Numbered from the stretch's first letter, positions 30,431 to 39,886 are shown. The stretch is 40,047 nucleotides of DNA from an uncultured Oscillospiraceae bacterium (GCA_947626345.1 CANQSF010000023.1:1-40047); one strand, 5' to 3'. Program-made: numbers and translations. Notes: generated by a model from the letters alone, not told the origin.

Positions 30431-31718
30431 TCTGCTGCCCCGGGAGGGACTGATCCTGTGCGCCGTGTCCGGCGGGGCGGATTCGGTCTATCTGCTGTGC
30501 CGGCTGCGGGAGATGGGCTATCCGGTGGCCGCGGGCCACTATAACCACGGCCTGCGTGGCGCGGAGGCGGACCGGGACGAGGACTTCGTCCGTAAGCTGT
30601 GCCGGCGGCTGGACGTGGCGTTCATCAGCGAGAAGGGCGATACGGCCGCCTACGCGGCGGAGCATGGCCTGGGTCTGGAGGAGGCCGGGCGGCAGCTGCG
30701 CTACGCGTTTTTGGAGCGGACCGCGGACCGGATCGGCGCTGCGGCCATCGCCACGGCCCACACCGCCGGCGACAACGCCGAGACCATCCTCCTCCATCTG
30801 GCCCGGGGCGCCGGGCTGAAGGGGCTGGGGGGCATCCCGCCCCGGCGGGGCCGGATCGTCCGCCCCATGCTGGGCCTGGCCCGGCGGGAGGTGGAGGCGT
30901 GGCTCCGGGAGCGGGGGATCGGCTATGTGGAGGATTCCACCAACGCCTCCGGGGATTTTGCCCGCAACCGGGTGCGCCGGGACGCGGTGCCCGCGCTGGA
31001 GTCGGTGAACCCGGCGTTCCTCCGCGCCGCCGGACAGACGGCCGTCCTCCTGCGAGAGGACGAGGCCTTCCTGGAGGACATGGCGAAGGATCTTATCCGG
31101 GAGCACGGCGACGGCATGAGCCTGGACGCGGCGGCGCTGTCGGCGGCCCCCTGGCCGGTGGCCAGCCGGGCGGTGCGGCTCATGGCCGGGCGGGAGCTGG
31201 GATACGGACACACCCGCGCGGCGCTGGCCGCAGCCCGGGAGGGCGGCGCGGTGGACGTGCCCGGCATGCGCATCGTACGCAGCGGCGGACGGCTCTGGTT
31301 CGGCGCGGATGGCGCTCCGGCCCTACCGGAGAGGCCGGTGCCGGCGGCGGGACAGGTGCTCCTGCCGGAGGCGGGATCGGTCCTGCGGGCGGAAGTGTTC
31401 ACAGACCCGGCACGGGTTGTTTACAATTCGTACAACATTTTTTTCTTCCAATGTGAGAATATATGTGGTAGTATATCTGTCGCCGGACGGCGTCCCGGGG
31501 ACGTGATCCGTCCCGTCGGGCGGGGCTGTACCAAGCAGGTGCGCCGTCTGCTGGCGGAGCAGGGCGTGCCGGCGTGGCTGCGGGACAGCGTGCCCGTGCT
31601 GCGGGACGAAGCCGGGGTGCTGGCGGTCTACGGTGGCACCGTGGACGAGCGGGCAGCGGTCCGGGACCGGTCCGGCGCCGTTTTGAAAATAGAGATCCTT
31701 CCGGCTACAGCCGGATGA
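30420..31718 (+). CDS. tilS: tRNA(Ile)-lysidine synthetase
   Basis: TilS converts C34 of tRNA-Ile(CAU) to lysidine so that it reads AUA. The 432-residue protein has the PP-loop [18 protein letters not shown], the [16 protein letters not shown] segment and the RRPGDVIRP motif of the C-terminal domain. The ATG overlaps the end of dnaB. Codons for residues 337-356 (about 31427-31486) are strikingly AT-rich compared with the rest of the gene. Its stop lies 24 bases before hpt; the tilS-hpt-ftsH order is conserved in Firmicutes. Confidence 0.95.
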   Translation: MDTDLLPREGLILCAVSGGADSVYLLCRLREMGYPVAAGHYNHGLRGAEADRDEDFVRKLCRRLDVAFISEKGDTAAYAAEHGLGLEEAGRQLRYAFLERTADRIGAAAIATAHTAGDNAETILLHLARGAGLKGLGGIPPRRGRIVRPMLGLARREVEAWLRERGIGYVEDSTNASGDFARNRVRRDAVPALESVNPAFLRAAGQTAVLLREDEAFLEDMAKDLIREHGDGMSLDAAALSAAPWPVASRAVRLMAGRELGYGHTRAALAAAREGGAVDVPGMRIVRSGGRLWFGADGAPALPERPVPAAGQVLLPEAGSVLRAEVFTDPARVVYNSYNIFFFQCENICGSISVAGRRPGDVIRPVGRGCTKQVRRLLAEQGVPAWLRDSVPVLRDEAGVLAVYGGTVDERAAVRDRSGAVLKIEILPATAG

Positions 31719-31741
31719 CGGAAAGGGAAAGAGAAAGAGCT

Positions 31742-32278
31742 ATGCACCCTGATGTGGAGAAACTGTTTGCCAGCGAGGAAGAGCTGAAGGAGATCATTGC
31801 CCGCCTGGGCGCGCAGATCACCGCCGACTATGAAGGAAAGTACCCGATCTTCGTGGGGGTGCTCCGGGGCTGCTTCATATTCATGGCCGACCTGGTGCGC
31901 GCCTGCAACGTGCCCTGCACCATCGATTTCATGGTGGTGTCCAGCTATGGCGCGGGGACCACGTCCACCGGCGCGGTGAAGATCGTCAAGGACCTGACCG
32001 AGAACATCGAGGGCCGGGACGTGATCATCGTGGAGGACATTCTGGACAGTGGCAATACCCTCAGCTATCTGAAAAACTATATGATGGCCCGCAAGCCCAA
32101 TTCCATCCGGATCGTCACCTTGCTGGACAAGCCGGAGCGGCGCACGGCGGACGTGAAGGCGGATTATGTGGGCTTCGTCATCCCGGACGCGTTCGTGGTG
32201 GGCTATGGGCTTGACTATAATGAGCGATACCGGAATCTTCCCTATATCGGCGTCTTGAAGCCGGAAATCTATTCATGA
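31742..32278 (+). CDS. hpt: Hypoxanthine phosphoribosyltransferase
   Basis: A 178-residue purine salvage enzyme that joins hypoxanthine or guanine to PRPP. The PRPP-binding loop is [14 protein letters not shown], preceded by the flexible loop [12 protein letters not shown] and the N-terminal [16 protein letters not shown] chose ATG 31742 (MHPDVEKLF), which matches family length; ATG 31715, overlapping the tilS stop, would add nine Arg/Glu-rich residues. The Shine-Dalgarno is a weak AGAAAGAG. It lies nine bases upstream of ftsH. Confidence 0.95.
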   Translation: MHPDVEKLFASEEELKEIIARLGAQITADYEGKYPIFVGVLRGCFIFMADLVRACNVPCTIDFMVVSSYGAGTTSTGAVKIVKDLTENIEGRDVIIVEDILDSGNTLSYLKNYMMARKPNSIRIVTLLDKPERRTADVKADYVGFVIPDAFVVGYGLDYNERYRNLPYIGVLKPEIYS

Positions 32279-32287
32279 GGTAGATCC

Positions 32288-34384
32288 ATGGACAATATGC
32301 CAGGCAACAACAACGACCAAAAGGGTCCCAACAGGCCTGTGGGACCCGGCCCCGGCGGCGGACAGGGGCCAGGCGGACCCGGCAACCGGCGGGCCCGGGA
32401 TATAGGCTTTTATGCGCTGGTGCTGGTGATCCTGCTGGCGGCGGTGTTCTCCCTCACCGGGAATCGGACCGCCGTGGAGCTTCCCTACTCCGAGATCATC
32501 GGGCTGTTCGAGGACAAGCAGGTGGAGTCCTACGTGCTGGCCGGCAACGAGCTGACGCTCTACCTGCGCCAGCCCTATGAGGGCCAGACGGAGATCACCC
32601 GTACCCTCCGTGACACGGACCGCTTCTATGAGGACGTGGGCGAGCTGATCGACCAGCAGCGCCAGGACGGGACCATCACCGTATACGACGACAACGAGGG
32701 CTTCGTGGCCCCCTGGTGGCTGAGCTTCCTGCCGTACCTGATCGTGCTGGTGGTGATGGGCGTGCTGTGGTACGTGATGATGACCCGTGCCACCGGCGCG
32801 GGCTCTGGCGGTGTGGCAAAATTTTCCAAGGCCAGGACCCGCACCACCAACGACGAGCAGCAGCGCAAGACCTTTGCCGACGTGGCCGGCTGCGACGAGG
32901 AGAAAGAGGAGCTGCAGGAGATCGTGGAGTTCCTCAAGGACCCGGCGGCCTATACCGCCATGGGCGCCCGCATCCCCAAGGGCGTGCTGCTGGTGGGCCC
33001 TCCGGGCACCGGCAAGACCCTGATGGCGAAGGCCGTGGCCGGCGAGGCGGGGGTGCAATTCCTGTCCATCTCCGGCTCCGACTTCGTGGAGCTGTATGTG
33101 GGCGTTGGCGCCAGCCGCGTCCGTGACCTGTTCGACCAGGCCAAGAAGGTGGCGCCCGCCATCGTGTTCATCGACGAGATCGACGCCGTGGGCCGTCAGC
33201 GTGGCTCCGGCCTGGGCGGCGGCCACGACGAGCGGGAGCAGACGCTGAACCAGCTGCTGGTGGAGATGGACGGCTTCACCAACAACGAGGGCGTCATCGT
33301 CATGGCGGCCACCAACCGGGCCGACATCCTGGACAACGCCCTTCTCCGACCCGGCCGCTTCGACCGCCAGGTCTATATCGGCCTGCCCGATGTGAAGGGC
33401 AGGGAGGAGATCCTGCGGGTGCACGCCAAGGATAAGCCCTTGGGCGACGACGTGGATCTCAACTCCATCGCCCGGGGCACCGCCGGCTTCTCCGGCGCGG
33501 ATCTGGAGAACCTTCTCAACGAGGCGGCCCTGCTGGCCGTGCGCCGGCACCGCCGGTTCATCGTCAACGACGACATCGACGAGGCCATCCTGAAGGTGGA
33601 GATGGGCCCGGAGAAGAAGAGCCGGGTCATCACCGACAAGGAGCGGCGGCTCACCGCCTACCACGAGTCCGGCCACGCCATCGCCGCCAAGTACCTGGAG
33701 CACGTGGACCCTGTGCACTATATCACCATCATCCCCCGGGGCCAGGCCGGCGGTTTCACCCTCATGCGCCCCAGCGAGGACAAGACCTTCCGGGCCAAGA
33801 GCGATATGTTCGAGCAGATCGTCATGGCCCTGGGCGGCCGGACGGCGGAGAAGCTGTTCATGGACGACATCTCCACAGGCGCCTCCGGCGATATCCAGCA
33901 GGCCTCCAAGATCGCCCGGGCCATGGTCATGCAGTTCGGCATGTCGGACCGGCTGGGGCCCATCAGCTTCGACGACTCCGGCCACAGCCTGTTCATCGGC
34001 CGTGACTTCGGCACCACCAAGAGCTATTCCGAGGAGACCGCGGCGGTCATCGACGAGGAGGTCAAGCGCATCTTCGACGAGGCCAGCGCCCGGTGCGAGG
34101 CGCTGCTGACGGAGCACAAGGACACCCTCATCGCCGTAGCGGAGTATCTTTTGGAGCACGAGTCCATGGACGGGGAGGAGTTCGACTACTTCTGCGAGCA
34201 CGGCGAGCTGCCGCCCAAAAAGCCGCAGGGCGTGTCCGCCAGGCAGCAGGCCCCGGCCGCGCCGGCGGAACGGCCCGCGCCGGAGAGCGGCGCGGCGGAG
34301 CAGGCCGACCAGCCGAAGGACCCCGACGAGTACAAGGGGCCGGGCGAGCGGCCTCCCTATTGGGTGGACGATATAAGAAAATAA
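32288..34384 (+). CDS. ftsH: ATP-dependent zinc metalloprotease FtsH
   Basis: A 698-residue membrane AAA+ protease that degrades misfolded membrane proteins and regulators. It has two membrane segments (about 39-58 and 145-163), Walker A GPPGTGKT (237-244), Walker B FIDEID, an arginine finger in [10 protein letters not shown] and the zinc site HESGH (459-463), where HEAGH is more common. The N-terminus before the first helix is an unusual 37-residue Gly/Pro/Asn tract, and the C-terminal ~50 residues are rich in Pro, Ala and Glu. GAGGTAG precedes the ATG. It closes the gdpP-to-ftsH group and is followed by a hairpin. Confidence 0.97.
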   Translation: MDNMPGNNNDQKGPNRPVGPGPGGGQGPGGPGNRRARDIGFYALVLVILLAAVFSLTGNRTAVELPYSEIIGLFEDKQVESYVLAGNELTLYLRQPYEGQTEITRTLRDTDRFYEDVGELIDQQRQDGTITVYDDNEGFVAPWWLSFLPYLIVLVVMGVLWYVMMTRATGAGSGGVAKFSKARTRTTNDEQQRKTFADVAGCDEEKEELQEIVEFLKDPAAYTAMGARIPKGVLLVGPPGTGKTLMAKAVAGEAGVQFLSISGSDFVELYVGVGASRVRDLFDQAKKVAPAIVFIDEIDAVGRQRGSGLGGGHDEREQTLNQLLVEMDGFTNNEGVIVMAATNRADILDNALLRPGRFDRQVYIGLPDVKGREEILRVHAKDKPLGDDVDLNSIARGTAGFSGADLENLLNEAALLAVRRHRRFIVNDDIDEAILKVEMGPEKKSRVITDKERRLTAYHESGHAIAAKYLEHVDPVHYITIIPRGQAGGFTLMRPSEDKTFRAKSDMFEQIVMALGGRTAEKLFMDDISTGASGDIQQASKIARAMVMQFGMSDRLGPISFDDSGHSLFIGRDFGTTKSYSEETAAVIDEEVKRIFDEASARCEALLTEHKDTLIAVAEYLLEHESMDGEEFDYFCEHGELPPKKPQGVSARQQAPAAPAERPAPESGAAEQADQPKDPDEYKGPGERPPYWVDDIRK

Positions 34385-34393
34385 CATCTATGT

Positions 34394-34422
34394 GCAAAGG
34401 CGGGCCCGACGCCCGCCTTTGC
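34394..34422 (+). terminator. Hairpin after ftsH
   Basis: GCAAAGGCGGGC (34394-34405) pairs perfectly with GCCCGCCTTTGC (34411-34422). There is only a weak T run (inside the 3' arm), so it may be an inefficient terminator or an mRNA 3' stabiliser. Confidence 0.6.
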
Positions 34423-34446
34423 CGATGATGATCATAGGAGAGGGAA

Positions 34447-35544
34447 ATGAAATTAGGTATTTTGGGACTGCCCAACGTGGGCAAGAGCACCCTGTTCAAC
34501 GCCCTGACCAACGCCGGCGCGGAGTCGGCCAACTACCCCTTCTGCACCATCGACCCCAACGTGGGCGTGGTGGCGGTGCCGGACGAGCGGCTGGACTTTC
34601 TGGCGGAGATGTACCACCCGAAGAAATACACCCCGGCCACCATCGAGTTCGTGGACATCGCCGGGCTGGTGAAGGGGGCCAGCAAGGGCGAGGGCCTGGG
34701 CAACAAGTTTTTGGGCAATATCCGGGGCACGGACGCGCTGATCCATGTGGTCCGCTGCTTTGACGACGCCAACATCATCCGCCACGAGTGCTCCACCGAC
34801 CCCAAGAGCGACATTGAGACGGTGGATCTGGAGCTGATCATGGCCGACCTGGAGATGGTCCAGCGGCGGCTGGAGAAGGCCCAGAAGTACGTAAGATCCG
34901 GCGATAAGAAGTACGCCAAAGAGGCGGAGCTGATGGCCCGACTTGCCGCGTGGCTGGATCAGGGCAAGTCCGCCCGCAGCTTCCCCTGCGAGGGGGAGGA
35001 GGCGGATATGGTGGCCCAGTCCGATCTTCTCAGCCTCAAGCCGGTGATCTATGCCGCCAATATGGACGAGGACGGCTTCGCCCAGGCGGAGGAAAGCGAA
35101 TACTACAAGCAGGTCAAGGCCATCGCCGACGCCGAGGGCAGCATAGTGCTGCCGGTGTGCGCCCGGTTCGAGCAGGACATCGCCGAGCTGGAGGACCCGG
35201 CCGACCGGGAGATGTTCATGGAGGAGCTGGGCATCCGGGAATCCGGCCTGCAGCGGCTCATCAAGTGCTCCTATGAGCTGCTGGGACTCATCAGCTTCCT
35301 CACCTGCGGACCGGACGAGTGCCGGGCCTGGACCATCACCAAGGGCACAAAGGCCCCCCAGGCGGCGGGAAAGATCCACACCGACTTCGAGCGGGGCTTC
35401 ATCCGGGCCAACATCATCGCCTTCGACGATCTGCGCTCCTGCGGCAGCGAGGCGGCCGCCCGGGAGAAGGGGCTGCTGCGTGCCGAGGGCAAGGATTACG
35501 TGATGAAGGACGGGGATGTGACCCACTTCCTGTTCAATGTCTGA
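34447..35544 (+). CDS. ychF: Ribosome-binding ATPase YchF
   Basis: A 365-residue Obg-family P-loop NTPase that binds ribosomes and prefers ATP. Motifs are GLPNVGKSTLFNAL (G1), DIAGLVKGASKGEGLGN (G3) and NMDE (the altered G4 position that favours ATP). A coiled coil lies in the middle (EMVQRRLEKAQKYV) and a TGS domain at the end. GGAGAGG precedes the ATG. Its last eight bases overlap the start of the membrane acyltransferase gene. Confidence 0.97.
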   Translation: MKLGILGLPNVGKSTLFNALTNAGAESANYPFCTIDPNVGVVAVPDERLDFLAEMYHPKKYTPATIEFVDIAGLVKGASKGEGLGNKFLGNIRGTDALIHVVRCFDDANIIRHECSTDPKSDIETVDLELIMADLEMVQRRLEKAQKYVRSGDKKYAKEAELMARLAAWLDQGKSARSFPCEGEEADMVAQSDLLSLKPVIYAANMDEDGFAQAEESEYYKQVKAIADAEGSIVLPVCARFEQDIAELEDPADREMFMEELGIRESGLQRLIKCSYELLGLISFLTCGPDECRAWTITKGTKAPQAAGKIHTDFERGFIRANIIAFDDLRSCGSEAAAREKGLLRAEGKDYVMKDGDVTHFLFNV

Positions 35545-36235
35545 GCGCGTCCGCTGGCTGGACGGGTGGCGGGGGTTGGTCTGCAGCCTGATGGTGCTGT
35601 ACCATTTGATGTACGACTGCATCATCTTCCGGTGGCTGCCCTATTCGGTCACCCAGTGGTGGCCGGTGTTCCTGTGCCAGCGGTTCATCGCCCTGAGCTT
35701 CATCTTCCTGGCCGGCGTCAGCGCCCGCTTCACCCGCTCCAACCTGCGCCGGGCGCTCATCACCGCCGGGGCGGGACTGCTGGTCATGGCGGGGGGCGCT
35801 GTCGCGGGGGAGCCCATCCTTTTCGGCATCCTCCAATTCCTCAGCGTGGCCATAGCGGCCTACCACTTCATGGGGAGGTATACGGACCGGGTGCCGGACA
35901 GGATCGCACCTTGGCTGTGGGCGGCGCTGTATCTCGTCACCCGGGTGATCAGCTATACCACCTTCGTGGAGCCGCGGTGGCTTTTCTGGCTGGGCCTGCG
36001 TGCCCCGGGGTTTCAATCGTCTGATTGGGTGCCCGTGCTGCCGAATATCTTCATGTTCCTGCTGGGGGCGTGGTTCGGCAAGCGGCTCCTGGCTGCACCG
36101 AAGGACAGCCGCCTGCGCACCGCGGGCGCGCCTACGTGGCTGGCCTGGATCGGACGGCGGACGCTCATCGTCTATCTTGTGCACCAGCCGGTGCTGTACG
36201 GCGCCTGCTGGCTGGTGAGCCGGGCGCTGGGCTGA
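35537..36235 (+). CDS. Membrane acyltransferase of the HGSNAT/DUF1624 type
   Basis: A 232-residue polytopic protein with six or seven hydrophobic segments. The N-terminal RVRWLDGWRGLVCSLMVLYH with a His in the first helix, the FIFLAGVSARF segment and FGILQFLSVA match the heparan-alpha-glucosaminide N-acetyltransferase catalytic family (DUF1624). Such proteins move acyl groups across the membrane onto glycans; the bacterial substrate is unknown. It ends with RTLIVYLVHQPVLYG. The ATG overlaps the ychF stop, which suggests coupled translation, though no functional link is evident. Confidence 0.85.
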   Translation: MSERVRWLDGWRGLVCSLMVLYHLMYDCIIFRWLPYSVTQWWPVFLCQRFIALSFIFLAGVSARFTRSNLRRALITAGAGLLVMAGGAVAGEPILFGILQFLSVAIAAYHFMGRYTDRVPDRIAPWLWAALYLVTRVISYTTFVEPRWLFWLGLRAPGFQSSDWVPVLPNIFMFLLGAWFGKRLLAAPKDSRLRTAGAPTWLAWIGRRTLIVYLVHQPVLYGACWLVSRALG

Positions 36236-36262
36236 GCGACTTATCATTTGGAGGACTGTATC

Positions 36263-37099
36263 ATGATGGACGAGGCGCTCCAGCGGGAGCTGATCCAAAA
36301 GGGGAGAGCGTTCACCAAGGGAGATGGGCGGGAGGACCCCTATCCTGATTTTGAGTCGGACCAGAGCCTGCGGCGGCCCCAGCCGCCCCTGGTGAAGGAG
36401 GCCATGGCGGGCGCCGAGGCGAGGACCGCGCTGCCGCGGGATTTCGAGGCCCTCGGGATGCGCAATGACCTGTTGGGCGTCATCCGGGACCGGCGGTCCA
36501 ACCGGGTGTATACGGACCAGACCATGACCCTCCTGCAGCTGAGCTTTCTGCTGTGGGCCACCCAGGGCGTGAAGGGCATTCGGGGCAAGGCGTACGCCAC
36601 GCTCCGCACCGTGCCCTGCGGCGGGGCGCGCCACGAGTTCGAGACCTATCTCATCGTGCGAAAGGTGGAGGGCCTGGCTCCCGGGGCCTATCACTACCTG
36701 CCCATGGAGCACGCGTTGGAGTTTCTGGGCCCTGTGGAGGACCCGGAGGGAGCCGTCGAGCGCAGTCTGATGGGGCAGAAGTGGGCCGCCAAGGCCAGCG
36801 TGGTGTTCTATTGGTCCATGGTGCCATACCGGGCGGAGTGGCGCTACGGCATCTACGCCCACCGGGTGGCCATGATCGACGCCGGCCATGTGGGGCAGAA
36901 CCTGTACCTGGCCTGCACCGGGCTGGGCCTGGGGACCTGCGGCGTGGGCGCGTTCTGCCACGAGGAGTGCGCGGAGCTGTTCGGCCTGGACGGCGAGGAG
37001 GAGTACGTGGTCTACACCGCGCCGGTGGGCACGGTCCGGGAGGAGGACCGGGCCCGAGAGCAGGCCTTTTATCGGTTCGTGGAGGACGAGGGCCTCTGA
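36263..37099 (+). CDS. SagB-type nitroreductase-fold oxidoreductase
   Basis: A 278-residue FMN-dependent protein of the SagB/ThcOx family. Visible parts are RRSNRVYTDQTMTLLQLSFL (FMN phosphate contact region), RTVPCGGARHEFETYLI, LAPGAYHYLP and GHVGQNLYLACTGLGLGTC. SagB proteins oxidise azolines in peptide natural products, but many stand-alone members exist with unknown substrates. No YcaO, LanB or precursor gene is near, so a peptide-modifying role is not supported. I chose ATG 36263, with GGAGG eight bases upstream; an earlier TTG at 36248 is unlikely. It follows the acyltransferase gene by 27 bases. Confidence 0.86.
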   Translation: MMDEALQRELIQKGRAFTKGDGREDPYPDFESDQSLRRPQPPLVKEAMAGAEARTALPRDFEALGMRNDLLGVIRDRRSNRVYTDQTMTLLQLSFLLWATQGVKGIRGKAYATLRTVPCGGARHEFETYLIVRKVEGLAPGAYHYLPMEHALEFLGPVEDPEGAVERSLMGQKWAAKASVVFYWSMVPYRAEWRYGIYAHRVAMIDAGHVGQNLYLACTGLGLGTCGVGAFCHEECAELFGLDGEEEYVVYTAPVGTVREEDRAREQAFYRFVEDEGL

Positions 37100-37117
37100 A
37101 AACGAGCGCGATGTCTC

Positions 37118-37146
37118 TTGACATCGGTCAGGCCGCGTGATATATT
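37118..37146 (+). promoter_or_regulatory. Sigma-A promoter of thrS
   Basis: TTGACA (37118-37123), 17 bases and TATATT (37141-37146). Transcription should start near 37153, at the beginning of the T-box leader. Confidence 0.88.
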
Positions 37147-37152
37147 GCATAG

Positions 37153-37392
37153 GAACAAAGGCGACGACGGGAATTGCGCCGGTATGCGTGCCCCAGAGAG
37201 AGAGGGTCATGGGCTGGAAGCCCTCTCGGAAAACGGACCGGACCGCTGACCATCCCCGAGCCGCGGGACCCAAAGGCGACGAGTAAGCCCCGCCGTGTGA
37301 CGCGCGTCAAGCGTCTTCGAGTGAAAGTTTAGGGTGGGACCGTGTGTATTTTACGCACCCCTGACGAGCCGTCAGGGGTGTTTTGTTATTTT
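37153..37392 (+). promoter_or_regulatory. T-box riboswitch of thrS
   Basis: A leader of about 240 bases that senses uncharged tRNA-Thr. The T-box sequence AGGGTGGGACCGTG is at 37331-37344. Upstream is Stem I, with AGAGAG (37195-37200), the arm pair GAGAGGG/CCCTCTC (37200-37206, 37221-37227) and the GCTGGAAG loop. ACC triplets at 37237 or 37242 are candidate Thr specifiers. The terminator CACCCCTGAC/GTCAGGGGTG (37356-37380) is followed by TTTTGTTATTTT. Uncharged tRNA would favour the antiterminator and let thrS be transcribed. Confidence 0.92.
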
Positions 37393-37405
37393 GGAGGAGG
37401 ACACT

Positions 37406-39157
37406 ATGGAATACAACTTCAGCGACGCCGAATACAGAAAGATGTACCGGCACACCACCAGCCACGTGCTGGCCCAGGCGGTGAAGCGCCTCTATCCGGA
37501 GGCGAAGCTGGCCATCGGCCCGGCCATCGAGGACGGGTTCTATTACGACATCGACATCGAGAAGCCCTTCACCCCCGAGGACCTGGAGGCCCTGGAGGCG
37601 GAGATGCGCAAGATCTGCAAGGAGAAGATCAAGCTGGAGCGGTTCGAGCTGCCCCGGGAAGAGGCCATCGCCTTCATGCAGGAGCGGGAGGAGCCCTACA
37701 AGGTGGAGCTCATCCAGGACCTGCCCGAGGACGCTGTCATCAGCTTTTATAAGCAGGGGGACTTCACCGATCTGTGCGCCGGGCCACACCTGGACTCCAC
37801 CGGCCGGATCAAGGGCAACGCCATCAAGCTGACCACCGTCAACGGCGCTTACTGGCGGGGCGACTCCAGCCGGAAGATGCTCCAGCGCATCTACGGCACC
37901 TGCTTCCCCAGCAAGGCGGAGCTGGACGCATACCTGGCCCGCATCGAGGAGGCCAAGAAGCGGGATCACCGGAAGCTGGGCCGGGAGCTGGGCCTGTTCG
38001 CCTTCCGGGACGAGGCTCCCGGCTTCCCCTTCTACCTGCCCAAGGGAATGGTGCTGAAAAACACCCTGATCGACTACTGGCGCCAGGTCCATAAGAAGTG
38101 GGACTACCTGGAGATCAGCACCCCCCAGATCATGAAGCGGACTTTATGGGAGACCTCCGGCCATTGGGACCACTACAAGGACAATATGTACACCACCGTC
38201 ATCGACGACGAGGACTTCGCCATCAAGCCCATGAACTGCCCCGGCAGCATCCTGGTGTACGACCTGGAGCCCCACTCCTACCGGGACCTGCCCCTGCGCT
38301 ACGGGGAGCTGGGCCTGGTGCACCGGCACGAGCTGTCCGGCGCTTTGCACGGAATGTTCCGCGTCCGCTGCTTCACCCAGGACGACGCCCACATCCTGCT
38401 GGCCAAGGACCAGATCAAGGACGAGGTCATCCGCATCGCCCAGCTGTTCGACGAGGTCTACACCCTCTTCGGCCTGCCCTATACCATTGAACTTTCCACC
38501 ATGCCCGAGGATCACATCGGCTCCGTGGAGGACTGGGACATCGCCACCGCCGCCCTGGCCGACGCCATCACCAGCATCGGCAAGACCTATGAGATCAACC
38601 CCGGCGACGGCGCCTTCTACGGCCCCAAGCTGGACTTCCACATCGAGGACTCCCTGGGCCGGACATGGCAGTGCGGCACCATCCAGCTGGATTACCAGCT
38701 GCCCGGCCGGTTCGACCTGGAATATGTGGGCGCCGACGGGGAGAAGCATTGCCCCGTCATGATCCACCGAGTGGTGTTCGGCTCCATCGAGCGGTTCATC
38801 GGTGTGATCACCGAGCACTTCGCCGGGGCGTTCCCCACCTGGCTCAGCCCGGTGCAGGTGAAGATCCTGCCCATCACGGACCGGACCATGGACTATGCCA
38901 AGGACGTGGCTGCCAAGCTGGAGGCCGTGGGCATCCGCACCGAGGTGGATACCCGCAACGAGAAGCTGGGCTTCAAGATCCGGGAGGCCCAGATGGAGAA
39001 GGTGCCCTACAAGCTGGTGGTGGGCGACAAGGAGGCCGAGAACGGCACCGTGGCCGTGCGCACCCGGGACGCCGACAAGGGCGCCATGCCCCTGGAGGAC
39101 TTCCTGACAAAGCTCCAGGAAGAGATCGCTTCCAAGTCCAAAACTTCGCTTTTTTGA
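37406..39157 (+). CDS. thrS: Threonyl-tRNA synthetase (form without a TGS domain)
   Basis: A class II synthetase of 583 residues. The editing domain has HTTSH (HxxxH) and CAGPHLDSTG. The catalytic core has GMVLKNTLIDYWR, the zinc-site Cys in KPMNCPGS, RHELSGALHGMFRVR (motif 2) and QDDAHI, and motif 3 in VFGSIERFIG. The anticodon domain starts around VKILPITDR. The usual N-terminal TGS domain (~60 residues) is absent; the protein begins directly before the editing domain. GGAGGAGG precedes ATG 37406. Expression is controlled by the upstream T-box. Confidence 0.96.
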   Translation: MEYNFSDAEYRKMYRHTTSHVLAQAVKRLYPEAKLAIGPAIEDGFYYDIDIEKPFTPEDLEALEAEMRKICKEKIKLERFELPREEAIAFMQEREEPYKVELIQDLPEDAVISFYKQGDFTDLCAGPHLDSTGRIKGNAIKLTTVNGAYWRGDSSRKMLQRIYGTCFPSKAELDAYLARIEEAKKRDHRKLGRELGLFAFRDEAPGFPFYLPKGMVLKNTLIDYWRQVHKKWDYLEISTPQIMKRTLWETSGHWDHYKDNMYTTVIDDEDFAIKPMNCPGSILVYDLEPHSYRDLPLRYGELGLVHRHELSGALHGMFRVRCFTQDDAHILLAKDQIKDEVIRIAQLFDEVYTLFGLPYTIELSTMPEDHIGSVEDWDIATAALADAITSIGKTYEINPGDGAFYGPKLDFHIEDSLGRTWQCGTIQLDYQLPGRFDLEYVGADGEKHCPVMIHRVVFGSIERFIGVITEHFAGAFPTWLSPVQVKILPITDRTMDYAKDVAAKLEAVGIRTEVDTRNEKLGFKIREAQMEKVPYKLVVGDKEAENGTVAVRTRDADKGAMPLEDFLTKLQEEIASKSKTSLF

Positions 39158-39176
39158 CATGGCATAATCGGACGAG

Positions 39177-39213
39177 CCCCCTCGTAGACTAGCTGTAGTT
39201 TGCGAGGGGGTTT
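39177..39213 (+). terminator. Hairpin after thrS that includes the sleB Shine-Dalgarno
   Basis: The 5' arm (39177-39191) and 3' arm (39196-39210) form a stem of about 15 bp with three G.U pairs around GCTG, followed by TTT. The 3' arm contains GAGGGGG, which is also the ribosome site for sleB (ATG 39218). Confidence 0.75.
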
Positions 39214-39217
39214 CGAC

Positions 39218-39886
39218 ATGAGCAAAGCGAGAAAAAAACTGTGCGCGGCGCTGGCGGTGCTGTTCGTGGTGAATATATCCATCATATGCATGGCCCAGCA
39301 GGCCGAGGCGGTCACCTATCAGAAGGGCTCCACCGGTTCCACCGTCACCACCATCCAGGAAAAGCTGTCCCGCTGGGGCTATTATTCCGGCAAGGTGGAT
39401 GGGGTATACGGCTCCAAGACCGTGGAAGCTGTAAAGTATTTCCAACGGAAAAACGGCCTCGCCGTGGACGGCAAGTGCGGTCCCCAGACCCTGAAGGCCC
39501 TGGGCATCAGCGTCAGCACCACCCAGCAGAGCACGTCGGGCGATGTGGACCTGCTGGCCCGGCTCATCTCCGCCGAGGCGAGAGGGGAGCCCTACGCCGG
39601 CCAGGTGGCCGTGGGCGCGGTGGTGCTGAACAGGGTGGAGAGCCCGGCGTTCCCGGGCAGCATCTCCGGAGTCATCTATCAGTCCGGCGCCTTCAGCTGT
39701 CTGCAGGACGGCCAGTTCTGGAAACCGGTGGCGGACAGCGCCTATCGGGCGGCCCGGGACGCGCTCAACGGCTCCGATCCATCCGGCGGAGCGCTGTATT
39801 ACTTCAATCCCGCCACAGCTACCAGCAAGTGGATCTGGTCCCGGCCGGTGATCACCACTATCGGGCGGCATCGGTTCTGTGCATGA
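39218..39886 (+). CDS. sleB: Spore cortex-lytic enzyme, SleB type
   Basis: 222 residues: a signal peptide (KKLCAALAVLFVVNISI, with a likely cleavage near AEA at about 30-32), a peptidoglycan-binding domain (GSTGSTVTTIQEKLSRWGYY to GKCGPQTLKALGI) and a Hydrolase_2/CwlJ-SleB catalytic domain from LLARLISAEARGEPY, whose Glu is the likely catalytic residue. SleB cleaves muramic-delta-lactam cortex during germination. The ATG at 39218 follows GAGGGGG. ypeB, the usual partner, is not next to it. A paralogue acting on vegetative wall is possible, as several such genes occur per clostridial genome. Confidence 0.88.
   Translation: MSKARKKLCAALAVLFVVNISIICMAQQAEAVTYQKGSTGSTVTTIQEKLSRWGYYSGKVDGVYGSKTVEAVKYFQRKNGLAVDGKCGPQTLKALGISVSTTQQSTSGDVDLLARLISAEARGEPYAGQVAVGAVVLNRVESPAFPGSISGVIYQSGAFSCLQDGQFWKPVADSAYRAARDALNGSDPSGGALYYFNPATATSKWIWSRPVITTIGRHRFCA

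Noticed and set aside
36263..37099. A peptide natural-product (RiPP) cluster around the SagB-type gene
   Set aside because: No YcaO, LanB, protease or short precursor gene lies in the neighbouring DNA, and the gaps are too short to hide one. Stand-alone SagB-like proteins are common.
39154..39168. TTGACA and CATAAT between thrS and sleB
   Set aside because: The spacer is three bases, so it is not a sigma-A promoter. I also could not fit a convincing sigma-E, G or K consensus.
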